Assembly (NCBI RefSeq): GCF_963169125.1
Contig: NC_084793.1
Location: 39,272,578-39,336,577 of the forward strand
Direction of reading: 5' to 3'
DNA length: 64,000 nucleotides
From: Humulus lupulus
Lineage: Eukaryota; Streptophyta; Magnoliopsida; Rosales; Cannabaceae
The translations under genes were made by a program, and so were the position numbers. The notes below the pieces were generated by a model. It worked only from the letters and a program-made list of their open reading frames with translations, was not told the origin of the DNA and did no database searches. Numbering within the stretch: position 1 is the first letter of the stretch; each line of letters opens with the position of its first letter. Positions 22,558 to 36,695 of the stretch are shown piece by piece.

Positions 22558-25500
22558 TCACATTTCTTTGATATGCTTATCAAATGTAGCTTCTGGCAGT
22601 GTCTTCGTAAACGGATCCGCAAGATTGTCTTCAGATGCAATCTTCATAACCTTCACATCTCCCCTGGCCACATATTCTCGAATTATGTGATACTTCCTTT
22701 CTATATGCTTACTCCTCTTGTGACTTCGAGGTTCTTTCGAGTTGGCTATCACTCCTGTGTTGTCCCAAAACAACACAAGCGATTTATCTATTTTTGGAAT
22801 AACACCAAGATCTGAATAGAATTTCTTTAGCCAGACTATATCCTTAGATGCTTCTAACACAACTATGTATTCAATCTCCATGGTGGAATATGAGATAGCA
22901 GACTGCTTTATGCTTATCCATATCACAGCTCCACTCCCAAGAGTAAACACCTTTCCAGAAGTAGACTATCAATCTGAAAATCTGAATCGGTGTAGCTTAC
23001 AGGGTTCAGAATATTACCCTTGTAGACTAACATATAATCCCTAGTTCACCTTAAGTACTTCAGGATATGCTTAACTACTATCCAATGTTCCAATCCTGGG
23101 TTTGACTGATACATACTCACTATTCCCACTACATAGAAGATATCTGATCTAGTACACAACATAGCATACATCAGACTTTGAACTGCAGATGCGTAAGGAA
23201 CTTTTCTCATTGCATCTTCCTCTTCAGCAGTCTGGGGAGACTACTTCTTTGAAAGATGAATTCCATGGCAAGATGGTAGACATCATTTCTTGGAATTTGT
23301 CATTGAGAAACGTTCAAAAACTTTATCGATGTAAGCTGCTTGAGATAGAGCTAAGAGTTTCTTCTTTCTATCCCTAATGATTTGGATACCTAGAACAGAA
23401 CTTGCTTCACCTAAATTCTTCATCTGGAATTGAGTGCTCAACCAATTCTTCACATCTGAAAATTTCTAAAAATTGTTTCCAATGAGTAAGATATCATCTA
23501 CATAAAGAACCAAGAATACCACTATTTGATTTGCCTTCAGTTGGTAAACACAAGGCTTAACAATATTTTGTTCAAAGCCATATGTTTTGATTATTTCATT
23601 AAACCTAAGATTCCAGGAACGAGAAGCTTGCTTAAGTTCATAGATGGATCTATTCAACTTGCAAACTTTTCCTTCTTGTCCAGTTACTTTAAATCCTTCT
23701 GGCTGATCCATATAAATGACTTCGTCAAGCTTTCCATTAAGAAAAGTTGTCTTGACGTCCATTTTCCAGATCTCATAGTCGAGAGCGGCTGCTATGGATT
23801 GGAGGATGCGAATGGACTTGAGCATGGCTACCAGACTAAAAGTTTCCTCATAGTCCACGCCTTCTCTTTGGGTATAACCCTTTGCCACTAATCGAGCTTT
23901 ACAAGTTTCAATTTTTCCATCAATACCTCGTTTCTTCTTGTAGATCCATTTGCACCCAATGGCCCTAAAGTCACTAGGTTCTTCCACAAGATCCCAAATG
24001 GAATTTGAGTACATAGACTCCATTTACTGTTTCATGGCTTCGAGCCATAGTTCATTTTTAGGACGAGCCATTGCCTGTTTGAAAGCCAACAGATCATCGT
24101 CACCAGTGTCACCAACAACCATATTGATTTCTCCATCCAAACCATAGCGAATTGGGTTCCTAGAAACCATCCCACTATGAAAAGGCTCCGTGACTGTTTG
24201 CTCGGGAACAGTGGTACTTTCTTCATTTAAATCGACTTGTGTCGGTTGGACATGAAGAGTTGGAATTTCATCATCAACTCGCGTTGATGACGATGGAACA
24301 TTGGTTGGAGCCAATTCTTTAACCATCTCCTCTAAAACTACTTTGGTGCGTGGTTTGAAGTTTTGCACATAGTCATTTTCCGAAAAAGTAGCATTTGTAG
24401 AAGTAAACACTTTCTTTTCTGAATGACTACAGAAAAGTCCACCCCAAGTACCTTTAGGATAGCCAACAAACATGAAAACTTCGGTTCGTGGTTCTAGCTT
24501 TCCTTCCTTTTTCCTCAGGACGTGGGCGGGACACCGCCAAATTCTATAATAGCGTATAATAGGTTTACAACCATTCCAGCGTTCTAAAGGTGTTTTGGTG
24601 ATTGATTTTGACGGCAAGACATTGAGAATGCCGTTTGCTCCCCAGAACGAAGTTGGTAGAGTTGAGTAACAAAGCATGCATCTAACCATTTCCAATAAAG
24701 TTCTGTTTCGGCGTTCTACTACACCATTTTGTTGCGGAGTACCTGGGGTAGTAAGGTTTGATAAAATCACAAGTTCAGTTAAATGATTTTGGAACTGCAT
24801 ATCCAAATATTCTCCTCCCCTATCAGATCGCAAGATCTTTAACGTTTTACCTAATTGGTTCTGAGCCATTCCTAGGAATTTCTAAAACTTTGAAAATGTT
24901 TATGATTTCCTATGCATTAGGTAAAGACGTGAGTATCTAGAGTAATCATCAATGAAATTGACGAAATACTCAAAACCACCCCTGGCTTGTACATTCAAAG
25001 GTCCACAAACATCTGAATGCACAAGACCAAGTGGTTCTTTGACCCTATCACCCTTTGCAAAGAATGGATGCTTGGTCAGTTTGTCTTCTAGATAAGATTA
25101 ATAGACAGTTAATTCACCTAAGGTGAGTTCCCTCAAAGACCCTTCCTTTGTAAGTCTTTGAATCCTATCATAGCCAATGTGACCTAGTCTCAAATGCCAT
25201 AAATACATCATGTTGTCGTTATCGGTCTTTTGACGTTTATTAGTCCTAGGTTTAGCTCCTTTGAATAAATCATTCTTAAGAGCGAGGGGTCATTAGGTCG
25301 CATAAAATAAAGCTCATTTTCCAAACATAAAATACATAATTGTGATCCATTGAAAGAAATAGATATATTAGAACTTGTGAAAGTCATAACAAATTGTTCT
25401 AATTGCAACATTGAAACTGAAATTAAATTTCTACTAATATCCAGAATAAAATATGCATCATTCAAAATTAAAAATTTATTTCTGAATTTCAGGCGAGCTT

Positions 25501-26403
25501 TTCCTCTAGCTTGGACTGCAACGAACACTCCATTTCAAATTCTAAGCTTTAAGCCACATTCGTCCACTTTCTCCCATGATTCAAGAATTTGAAAAGAGTT
25601 ACAAACATGGTTAGTAGATCCAAAATCAATAATCCAAACAGATTTATTATTCTCTAAAACACATGTTTCTAAGATGTATGAACTATAATAATTACCTTTG
25701 TTTTTCGCTACTAGAAACTTGGGGCATTCTTGTTTCCAATGTCCCTTCTCTTTGCAGTGAAAGCATTTACCTTTACCTTTCTTGTTCTTTTTCTTCCCCT
25801 TAGGCATTTGTGTATTTGGTTGTGCACTCGTCTTTGCAGCCTTTGCAGGCTTGGGGTTGTTGTTTTGTCCATCTTTCCTCTTGTTTCTAACTTCCGAAGA
25901 CGAAGCTTGGTTTGCTTCAGCCTTAGCTGGATCAGCAGCAGCAACAATAGTCTTCTTTTCTCCTCCCTTTCTTGGTGCACCCATGATAGACTCGAAAGTC
26001 TGAAGCTCATTCATGAGTTGCGCCAGACCATAGTTGGGTTTATTCAACACATAGTTGGTGGTGAACAACAGGAAATTTGGATAGAGACTGTTGAGGATTA
26101 AGCGGAATTGAGTTTCCTCATCTATTATTGCTCCATGCAGTTCAACTTCTTGAAAGTAATTTTTTTTATCAGATGATCGCGAACGTGTTAAGATGGCGCC
26201 ATCCGAGCATTGGCATATTTCTTGGTGGCCTCAAAACGAGTCTGCACTGACTTGGCACCAAACATGTCTTGGAGCTGATCCATGATTTTGTAGGCTGTCT
26301 CGACATTCTCCATCTTTTTCTTGAGATTGTCGACCATACTAGTCAACATGTAGTACCACGCCTTGTAGTTAGCCGCTTTCCAACGCTCATACTTATCCCT
26401 CAC
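22558..26403 (-). pseudogene. Ty1/copia polyprotein (gag to RNase H), decayed
   Basis: In minus-strand order: gag ([20 protein letters not shown], to 26188); zinc knuckle CFHCKEKGHWKQEC (about 25720-25765); protease site WIIDFGSTNHVC, where the usual DSG is DFG; integrase with PLGLVHSDVCGP, LRSDRGGEY and TPQQNGVVERRN (about 24700-25100); RT with [25 protein letters not shown] and LYVDDILLIG (about 23490-23960); RNase H with STMEIEYIVVLEAS and KHIERKYHIIRE, ending IKEM at 22558. At least four frameshifts and multiple stops interrupt it. Copia order (integrase before RT) is clear. It lies directly upstream, in its own sense, of LTR B and is cut at its gag N-terminus by a head-to-head junction with another copia fragment. 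Confidence 0.88.
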
Positions 26404-26419
26404 AGACTTGGTAGCTCCC

Positions 26420-27765
26420 TCAGCTAAAGGGTTTAGGCAAAAAGAGGGTATCGATTATTTCGATACTTATGCGCCTGTTGCAAGAACAACTTTTATAAGA
26501 ATTTTGTTCACTTTAGCTTATATACATAATTTGTATGTTCATCAAATGGATGTCAAAACGACATTCCTTATTGGTGACCTCAATGAGGAGGTCTATATGG
26601 AACAACCCGAAGGGTTTGTCCTACCAAAATATGAACATAAAGTTTGTAGACTTGTAAAATCCTTATATGGATTGAAACAAGCTCCTAAGCAATGTCATGA
26701 GAAATTTGATCAAGCCATCATGTCTAATGGGTTTAGACATAACAATGGAGACAAGTGTTTGTATTCCAAAACTTGTAAGGAATATGTGATCATTGTTTGG
26801 TTATATGTGGATGACATGCTTATTCTAAGTAATATCATGAAAGGGATAGAAGAAACGAAGAGGTTTCTATCATCAACCTTCAAGATGAAAGATCTTGGAG
26901 AAGTTGATACCATACTCGGTATCAAAGTAAAGAAACATAGTGGGGGTTTTGCGTTAGGGAAAGCCCACTATGTTGAGAAAGTATTGAACAAATTTAACCA
27001 TCTCAAGGTTAAAGATGCCAATACTCCATTCGATCATAGTATAAAACTAGAGAAGAATGAAGGAAGAGCACTGGCTCAATTGGAGTATGCTAGTGCTATA
27101 GGGAGTCTAATGTACGCTGCCCAATGTACTAGACTTGATATAGCATTTGCGGTAAGTAAACTTAGTAGGTTTACAAGTAATCCAAGTGTGGATCACTGGA
27201 AGGCAATTGGAAGAGTCCTAGGTTATCTCAAGAAAACCAAAGGACTAAGCCTTCACTACTACAAATTTCCTTCAATTTTAGAAGGATATACAGATGCAAG
27301 TTGGATATCCAATCTTGGGGACAACTTGTCCACAACTGGTTGGGTATTTACACTTGGTGGAGGTGCAATTTCTTGAGGTTCCAAGAAACAACCCTGTATA
27401 TCTCATTCCACTATGGAAGCAGAGTTTATAGCTCTAGCTGCTACCGGTAAAGAGGCTAAATGGTTAAGGGAACTGTTATAGAGATTCCCCTAATCAAAGA
27501 GAATGTATCTACTATATCGATACATGGTGATAGCCAAGAGACATTGGCTAGAGCATACATCGAAGTGTATAATGGGAAATCTAGACATATTATTCTAAGA
27601 CATGAATATGTAAGAGAATTGATTCAAAGAGGAGTCATCTCAATATCCTATGTGAGAACAAGTGAAAATCTGGCGGACCCTTTCACTAAGCCACTAACGA
27701 GGGATTTAGTGGCTACTACATCTCGAGGGATGGGACTTAAACTCCCTAAAGAGATTCATGATTGA
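26420..27765 (+). pseudogene. Ty1/copia RT-RNase H fragment (second copia family)
   Basis: Starting abruptly at [20 protein letters not shown] (about 26423), RT continues through [34 protein letters not shown] and the catalytic LYVDDMLIL (about 26800-26830). RNase H follows with [23 protein letters not shown] after a TGG-to-TGA-type stop at 27374, a frameshift near 27478, and IHGDSQETLARAY, ending LPKEIHD with TGA at 27763-27765. The N-terminal half (gag, protease, integrase) is missing. It is the same family as the split copia at 37462-62001. The 3' LTR lies downstream. Confidence 0.88.
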
Positions 27766-28253
27766 TGGTAACCTATCTTAATAGTGAATATTAGTTGTAC
27801 TCAAAACAAGTCCCATTTGAGATATTGAGTACTTGTGTGTTACCAAGTTGAGGGTTAAAACCGAAAGGTTTTTTTAATAGAATCCAGTCTTGTGAAGACA
27901 AGTATTTTTGGTAACAAAATACTGTAAGAATTCTACCTATATGGACCTAGGGGTGGTTCCGCCTCTCATGAGAATTGGGAGTATTCTCAAGAACGTCCAT
28001 GAATGGAAAGTGCACATGGCCATTAACGGTGCAAAGCGAGACATAGAGGTCTCAAGTGAACATCACAAATGTGTGTGTGTTATCACCAATTTGTTATCAT
28101 GACAAGATGGTTCAATGCCTAGTGCAACCAAATTTTCGACAAATTTTGTGATAATTACACTATAGTAAATTTCAAGTTGAAAAACACTTTGCTTTATGCA
28201 CTAATGCAATGACTCCTATAAGAGAGAGTTCTTATTTAATCAAGTGGGGGATA
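27766..28253 (+). mobile_element. 3' untranslated region of the plus-strand copia fragment
   Basis: It holds no further coding motif and ends in the PPT-like caagtgggggata at 28241-28253. Confidence 0.55.
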
Positions 28254-28375
28254 TGTTATATTTCAAAATATAATGATTGATTAAATAAGTATTACAATGA
28301 TAATTATTTAATCTAGTGGGGGAATGTTATATTATTTTATAATATAATGTTTTAGATTAAATAAATGTGACAAAG
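28229..28375 (+). repeat. Tandem duplication (unit about 72 bp) of the PPT/LTR junction
   Basis: ttatttaatc, agtggggga and tgttatatt occur twice, at 28231-28262 and 28303-28333, followed each time by gattaaataa. Both the PPT and the LTR start are therefore duplicated. Confidence 0.65.
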
Positions 28376-29444
28376 AGTGTCACATATTGTAACATATAAT
28401 AGAGAGTTACAATATTTAGATATATGAGATATATCCAAATAATGTAACATATTTGGTGTTACAAATTTGTAACTTCCAAATATTACCCTTTATTGTGTAA
28501 ATTTGATGTTACACAATATTGAGATGAATTTCATAAAGCTATATGTGAAATGGCTGTTAGAGATATGATTTTAACCACAATAATGTGTTTTGGGAGTTAC
28601 AAAATCATTTGGGAGGGTTTGGAATCGTTTGGAAAAATAGCACATTTTCAAGTGCTGAAACTGGGCTGTGGCCGCGGCCTGGGGGACAGAGAGCAGTGGT
28701 CGCGGCCACTGATGTCCCTGGCCGCGGCCACAGGTGCATTTCAGGCCAATTTTTCAGTTTTCCCAAATGTGTTGAACAGTTCCAAAAATCAAATAACTCC
28801 CAAATCTCATTTTGTAATTCTATATTAATCCAATTAAACATTGGTAACAACCATGAGAGTTGGTGGAATTTGAAATTCAAAGGGTGTCTCTAAACTTTAT
28901 AAATAGGAGCCTGTAGCTCACTTGAAAGACACAATATTTCTATCCATTAGAGCACTTGGCTAGAAACACCTTGAGGCTTGATAATTCCATAAAGCATTTC
29001 CAATATCTGAGAGAGATCCCTTAGTGCTTGAGTTAGGGAGAAATAAGCTTTTGGACAAAGGTTTTAAACCTTGTTCAAATTGGTGATCCCCAATCCTCTT
29101 CACTTATGTTGTGTAAGTGAGAGTTTACTTGTGTTTTTGTTCTTCAAATTATTCCATTGTTTTTCTTCTTATTCTCTTGTTCTATTTACTTGTATATTTT
29201 GTTTAAGAGTTGTAATATTTTCTTTTGGTCCAAACATTTTATTTCATTTGTAATCTTTTGCTAGAGTTGTATTCTCACTATTCTCTTCTTATTCATCATC
29301 TTCTTATTTTTCTTTGTTTATTTGTAATTTTCAGTTATAGAGTTGTAACCTTATTTAATCAATCTATATTTATTTGTAATATTATTGCATAGAGTTGTAA
29401 TATTCATACCTATTTCCATTGAGGCAATCTAATTTTTCCTAACA
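28254..29444 (+). repeat. 3' LTR of the plus-strand copia element
   Basis: It starts tgttatatt (28254, or 28325 in the second copy of the duplicated junction) and ends ttttcctaaca at 29444. It contains a GC-rich cluster at 28668-28735 with the perfect palindrome tggccgcggcca. A TATA-like ttataaatagg is at 28898. Behind it the sequence reverts to leader of the LTR C element. Confidence 0.7.
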
Positions 29445-30619
29445 ATAATTGGATGGACCTAATCATGTTACTATATGAGCAAGTCAATGAATTTATGCAA
29501 AAATACCACAATTTATTTCAATTGCAAAAATATCACAATTAATTTTCTAGAATTTATCCAACATTTAATTAAAAAATTTCAAAAAATAAATAAGTCAATT
29601 TAAATAAAATTTATCAATAATTAACCAAAGTTCATTTAAATTTCATTTATCGCCAATCAACTTAGTTTAGGTCATTTTGAAAAATATTAACTTAATTTAA
29701 ATAGGATTTATCAACAATTAACCAAAGTTAATTTAAATCTCATTTATTAAAAAATATTTTATTAATTGGGTTGAAAAATGTGATATTTTTAAAATTTTAA
29801 CTAGTTACAAACTTTTAAAACAAATATCATCTGCTTTTATTTTTTAAATATCTTAAACAGTTAAACAAATTCAAATATCTAGTCAACAAATTTTCAAATT
29901 TTCAAATTATTTAAATATTAAAATCCATAGAATAATCATATATTTTTATTTTCAAATAAAAGATTTCAAAAATATCTTTAATATATGATAACTTAATTCT
30001 AATATTTTAATATTTAAAAATATTTACAATTAATTAGTTAACTTATTTTTAAATTTGAATTTGAATTTGAATTTTTGTAGAAAATATCTATTTATTAAAA
30101 TATCAAACAACAAAAATATCGTATTTCAAAAAATATGTTTTTAAATAATAGAAAAGATATGATATTTTTGTATTAACTCATTCAAAAATACATTCAAAAA
30201 TAAAATTTTAAGAAAAAATTTATCGCAGGCTGCGACCAGTGGAAGTGGTGGCCATGGCCACGGAACCAATTTGGGCAAAAATACATGTTCTGGCCGCGGC
30301 CAGTAAAAGGGGTAGCATCGCCCACAAGCTAATTCTCGGCATAAATCGTGATCTGGCCATGGCCACAACCCAAAAAAAATGTTTTAAAAAAAAATTTGTG
30401 TAATTTTTTCAACTCAAAAATGTTTTCTAAATAATTTTTACCATGTTTTACATCAAATAAACTATTTATAAAAATTATTTGCAAAGAGAACACAACAAAA
30501 TAACCCAAATTTGCTTATTAAAAACATGAAATCCATCCAATTACTCAACATGTCAAATAATTGAATTTTTACCATGTTCATTCATGAAAATAAAGACTGC
30601 CAAAGGCTCTGAGGCCAGC
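29445..30619 (-). mobile_element. Leader/internal region of the element with LTR C, noncoding
   Basis: It is an inverted copy of 19191-20300. The primer-binding-site-like CTCAGAGCC (minus) is at about 30604-30613. GC-rich palindromic motifs occur at 30225-30370, including ctggccgcggccag. No coding sequence was seen. Confidence 0.65.
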
Positions 30620-32479
30620 TGTTGGGAAAACTTATACATGATCTTAATTATTTTCATGTAAATCATATATTAAACACATTAATATAAGACAACCTAGCAC
30701 ATGTTTCTATAATTGAATTTAAATAGAGATAATGATAGGAACACTTACATTATATGCAGCGGAATGAATAAGTCATTCCTTCAGTTTCTCAAACCCTTGT
30801 ATCCTTTCTATCACAGGGTATCACTAAGAAACATAATCGATATTCAAATTTCTTCACAGCCTTCCAAAGTATCCTTAGAATCACTTAGACTAAAGTGGCC
30901 AATTCTCAACACATGAGACAGATACAAAGAGAAGGAGAATAGAAGAGAATATTGAGGCTTAGAAAATGACTTATGCTGTAGAGAGAATCTAAAACCTTGA
31001 GCATCAAGAATAGATCATATGATCTTCTCAAAACAAGTTTGATTTCAACTCTCACTTAGCCTTCATTTTATAGACTAAATTAGGTCATTTATTTTAATTA
31101 AAAGATCAATAAAATAATAGATAATATCATCCTAATGGTCGAAATTGTCATGGGCTTCAGGCCTGTGAAATTTCCCATTTAATTATAAGTCTATTGGACT
31201 TAAAATCAAGGCTTGTAATATATTCTATTGATTTAATTAATTTAATCATTTATCAAATTAATTATTTATAATTTGAACCTTGATTTAAACTTATTTATTA
31301 ATTTAGACACCATTTTTTCTTAATTAATAAATCTGCCCTAAAATCTTGTTTCTTCTCTAAATTGTATAACTCTCGAAACTATCCAAAATTGACTTGGACA
31401 ACTTTGATAATTCTAATTGATAATTAAATCAATTAATTGAGACTATCTAGATGATTTTATCCAAGGTACACTTGGGAATATGGGCCTATGAAATCAAGCT
31501 TCAATAAGTTATCATAAATTTAACAAATAAATTTACTAACTTATTAATTCCTTGTGACTCCACTAAAGACTCATAATTGCACTCTTGAATTCATAGAAAG
31601 CTCTATAAGAAATATAGATACGTTATTAATTATCCATTGTTACAACCATAATTATCACTCAATCCTCTATAGATGGTCTACAATGAGATGGGACTAAAAT
31701 ACTGTTTCACCCCTCATTGTGTTTTATCCTTAAAATACTTAGTTTCTTGTAAATGATATTTCAGTAAACTAATACTAATTAATAAAATAAGATCTCTATC
31801 ATTTAGTACCTTGAACCAAACTAAAAGGAAACCATCATTTTACTTCTTCATTAGAAGCTATAGATATTCATATCTATGATTAACACTCCCACTCAATTAT
31901 ACTATCAGAGTTCCCAAGAAGTAAGTATGGGCTAGTCCGTAGGGTAAGCTGGCAACGAACAAGTCGATGAACTCAAATAATACAATTAGTTAGAATTCTA
32001 ACCACTCAGAATTGAGATTGAATTGACCTATGGTCAACTATATGATATGAGTAGAATAGATAATAATGGTATATTTACTTATCCTATCTACTGTCAATAT
32101 CGGTCATTTCTGATGTAACAAATACATCCAATCTTATCTACTTTGCTAATGTTACGGAAAGAACATAACACTACGATGTGTAAGTAGTTCATATCATAGA
32201 TTGGCAAGTCAGTGTAAATCCTGTGCACTAACTAATCTTAGGACTAACTTATGTTTGAACATATAATCATATTTATATTCCACTATGGTTACGTCACTAT
32301 AAATATGATTAGCTATATGCTCAGGATTTAATAGAAGTTTATATTAAACAAATAATCATAAAAATAAAACATGTGAACAAAGTGATTGACCAAGTAAAAA
32401 ATTGATTTCTAATCTTTTATTGATAATAAAATGAGATTACAAAAAATTTTGGTTTTAATAAGTGCATAAAACCCCAACA
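30620..32479 (-). repeat. Copia-type LTR C (5' LTR, minus orientation)
   Basis: In minus orientation it starts TGTTGGGGTTTTATG at 32479 and ends CCCAACA at 30620, 1,860 bp, followed by the PBS-like stretch. It is homologous throughout to LTR A in opposite orientation. Its outer flank (32480 on) is the interior of another LTR. Confidence 0.75.
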
Positions 32480-33680
32480 AATCAAGACACACCTGAAAAA
32501 GGGGAAACAACAAAATAATGAACTAATTCCCAGTAAGTAAATCCCATGTAATGCATGTATGCCTATATACATATATCGTGACTTGATGATGCATGACAGG
32601 ATAACCTAGCCATGAGCGTAACATACATAGGACAATCATACAAGTTCACGTTTTGTTACCATCGATTCAAACCCTATAAAGTCATGTTCCAATAATCAAT
32701 TATACATTTGACATAGTAGTGGCCACAATTATTAGCTGCTAAAAGAAAAATAGCATAAGCTTATGGTCATCTGATATCACAGTACTATGGAAAATAAAAT
32801 CCCTCTACTAGGGTTCAGCTATAACCCTTCACTAAGGCGTGGCGGTAGGTTTAATAATTACGGTGATACCAGATCCTCAAGACCGCAATGGTTAAAATGT
32901 TATTCCGTGCCAATGCTATGGTCTATGAAAATCTCAGGAGCAACCATTTACATAAACGTTAACTGAGAACTTTTACCTTCTTACCCAACTAATAATAACT
33001 ACATGATTATCAGATGACTATAATCTCCCTTAACGAGCCTTTTGCTATTCTATATAACATATTATGTACAAAGGCTTGAGAATCAACACTGTAACCAACA
33101 TACAAAATGTTAGCCTTGTATACTAATCCTGAGGCCAGAAAAAGAGACCCATAATTAGGTCACAAGGCTAACTAGACAACGATAACCTATGTGTACTCTT
33201 TAGCATGTTAAGACTGGTCATGGACTATGATCCAGCTCTTACAAGTTCTTCTTGACATAATTTCCTAAATCGGATTTATCTAATCACACCCCTTACCTGA
33301 TCACCACTACAGAACCTAATTCGAGAATTTCATTAAAATCGTTCATGACTTGCACCAAATCTAATAATACAACGACAATTCAATGCATAGAGATAATAGG
33401 CAATAATACTGTCAACCTGCAAGGTAGCTGACAATACACTAAAGTTAACCCTAGAAGTCAACTTGGGAGTCACCAAAATAATTTGGGGCTAACAGGTACC
33501 CCTAAACATGCATACCAATAAAAATGGGAATCGAGCATCAACATTATCAATTCCAAACATACAATCCCATCAAGGGTAAGCATCGATCCTCAGGGCATAG
33601 ATGTTATCATGGGTGTAAATATGCTCACACCGATTTACAGAGACTCCTAGTTAATAATGGGTTACTCGTCTAAGTCGAAT

Positions 33681-34095
33681 TGTCACGGACTTAAATCGGA
33701 CCTAATAGTAATTGTCACAGACTTAAACCGGACCTAATAGTAATTGTCACAGACTTAAACCGGACCAAATAATGGCCAAATATCACGGACTTGAACCGGA
33801 CCGATAATAATTGTCACGGACTTAAACCAGACCTAATAGTAATTGTCACAGACTTGAACAGACCAATAATAATTGTCACAGACTTGAACTAGACAAGATA
33901 ATAGCCAAATGTCACGGACTTGAACCAGACCGAATATAATTGTCATGAACTTGAACCAGACCGAATATAATTATCATGGACTTGAACCAGACGAAATATA
34001 ATTGTCACGGACTTGAACCAGACTGAATATAATTGTCACAGACATGAACCAGACCAAATATAATTGTCACGGACTTGAACCAGACTGATAATAAT
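33681..34095 (+). repeat. Minisatellite, 31-bp unit, 13 copies
   Basis: The unit tgtcacggacttgaaccaga plus ccgaatataat recurs 13 times with small changes; two copies (third and seventh) carry an expanded ataatrgccaaa spacer. Copies are directly adjacent with no unique spacers. Confidence 0.9.
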
Positions 34096-36691
34096 TGTGA
34101 GCGGGTCAGACCACATCACGACGAGCCCCACTAGGTTACGACCTCTAAGAAAATATTTTACGATAAGTGTATGCATGTGCGTGTATTCCTATACTAATGT
34201 GTATAACACAACTATTTCATGTCTTGGCCACAAAAGTTAAAAGGTTGACTTTCAACAAAGCAATTCACAAATCGCCCTAGTCATACCAACTGCACATCAT
34301 CACGGAGATGCGAATTCATTCATCAACAAAATACCTATAGATATAAAATCAAACCATGAGAGCATAATCATAAAGTTTGTCATTTTTAATTACACAGACA
34401 AAGAAAGTACAAGTACACAATCAATTATATTCTAAATTGCCTAAAAATTCACTTATAACCACATATTACTCTTTCTCAATTATTGAAACACCTCATATCA
34501 CATAACCATGCAACACATACACATTCATAGAGTCTGCATCTTAATAATATCTACAAGTGCATAAATCATGCAGTTTGTATACAACCATTTAATCAAACAT
34601 ATGAGCAAGTAAATCACATATGGTGAGATTTACTTACCTCAGGTCCTTAGATATATAAGATTACTCAAAAGAGCTATCAACCAAGCATTTCCCATAGTCT
34701 TTAATCCAAGGATCGCAATTGAGTTAATTACTAACTCACTAAATCATACACTATTAAACTTAGTTCATACCCAAGAGCGATAAAGTTAACGAAATGATAA
34801 TATTTGTTATCATCTAATAATGGCCCTGACCTCGAAGTTGTAATCATTTAATAAACACAACCACATAACCCTTGCTATTATTAGTACTGATCCAAGTCAT
34901 ACGAATATTCATATTGGTAAAACAAGAATAAAACAACCCATGTAAAATAAATAAAAAAGTGGTATAAGTTTAGTTGACTTAAAATCGGGTCCTTAGTTAT
35001 GGATAAATTCTCTTTATCTATAACTCATTAACTTAGTTCAAGTGGTTAGAAAAAATAGCTTCAATTTCAAGCTTCTAAGTCTTGAATTGCTTTGTTTGGA
35101 GACCATTAACTTATTCTTTCAAAAAAATCCATAATGAACCACAATAGATTATTCTTTCAACTAGAAACTCTTGCTTTTATTACATAAGTTAGGATTAGTA
35201 ATATTGTTCATTAGTTTTATCTACAGTAATCATTGTCACTAAAATGATCCAAGACCTTAAGTTTGAAAAGACTAAAATTTAAACAATTTAAAAACCACTT
35301 CCTTCTTTCTTTTTAATCCTCCCAAAATCGTGAGTTACCCATTTTCCTTTTTATCATAATTCCAATTTAATTATAAAAATTACATTGACATAATCATAGT
35401 AAAATATGATTTAAGCACAAGAAATCCTTACTAATATGATTATTAATAACAATAATTATACTCAAAATGGTAAGCTTCCTTTCACAATTCTTTTACACAA
35501 AATCCATCTAGACGCTATTTTATTTTCAATTATATAATTGTTCTTCAAAATTTGCATTTTAGGCTCTAGATGATTTCCTATTAAAGTGCTCGAGTCCTTA
35601 AATCAATAATTTTGGGAATTAACTGCGTATTCATTCATAACTTATGGTAGTTAGAAATATACATTCCTTTTAATAAAATAACGACCTTATTATGAAAATT
35701 CTGTCATTCATTTTAAAATCATAGATTGCCTAGGATATTAACTTGACACTATCATGAAAGCTGCACCAATGGCTAATAATACTATACCACCTATAATACT
35801 TCTTCAGCCTCATGCGATATTAGAATATGTCCTAAAATTTATATTCATAATTTGTTAATATTTAGAAATCACTATTCTAACTGATTTTAAAATAACGAAT
35901 GATTTTATAAAATTAACTCAACACGAGCCCATAAGTTTTCTAAGAAAACGGGCATAACGACTACAAAACAGACATCCCAAATTTTAAAACCTACAAACAT
36001 ATCACATAACAGTCCTAGAGCAGTCCAATAAAATCACAGTAAGCTAATTAACCCATAGCATACTATTAACACACATAATTGCATTTAATTTCCTAATTCG
36101 CGATTAATTTCTTAAACCTAAAAAATTTAAAATTGGGGTTAGAAATTATACCCAATGCTCGGGATAGTGCAATGGGGATGAGGATGACGTTGGGAGCTCG
36201 AGACGAGCCTCTTGTCACCTCAAGTCATTGCTGGCCAAAGCCCACGCCGGAGCTTCAGCAACAATGGTGACGACGCCGCCCCAACAATGGCGGTTGGGTC
36301 ACGAAATTGGTTGGGCTTGAAAGCCTAACCATGGGGAGACTAAAGAATGTGGCGGTATGACCGACGATGGCTCTGGGTGGCCGAAACTAAGCCCAAAACA
36401 CTCAGAATTCCATGGATTTCAAAGAAAACTCACCGTGTTTTTCACTCCCCATGATGTGCTCGGTACGATGGTGGTGGTAGCTCGACTCATAGAGGCTTGA
36501 AGTTGCCACATTTTTCTCAAAAACATCACGGTGGTGGTGACTTCGGGAGGCGTGTTGACTGGGCTAGGTGGCGCGTACGACAGCGAGGCTCGGGGGTTGG
36601 GGGTTTCGGGGGCTTGCGGTTCTGCTGGTGCCGCGTGTGTTGACGGCTGGTGGCCAGAGCTGGTTCAACTAGCCTGGGTCGACTGTGATGC

Positions 36692-36695
<4 letters not shown>

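Noticed and set aside
28605..28880. Frames with repeated RPRPG/AATT-type residues near 28.7 kb
   Set aside because: They arise from the GC-rich palindrome cluster inside a copia LTR.
33681..34095. Regular repeats resembling a CRISPR array
   Set aside because: Units are directly adjacent without unique spacers, in plant LTR sequence, so this is a minisatellite.
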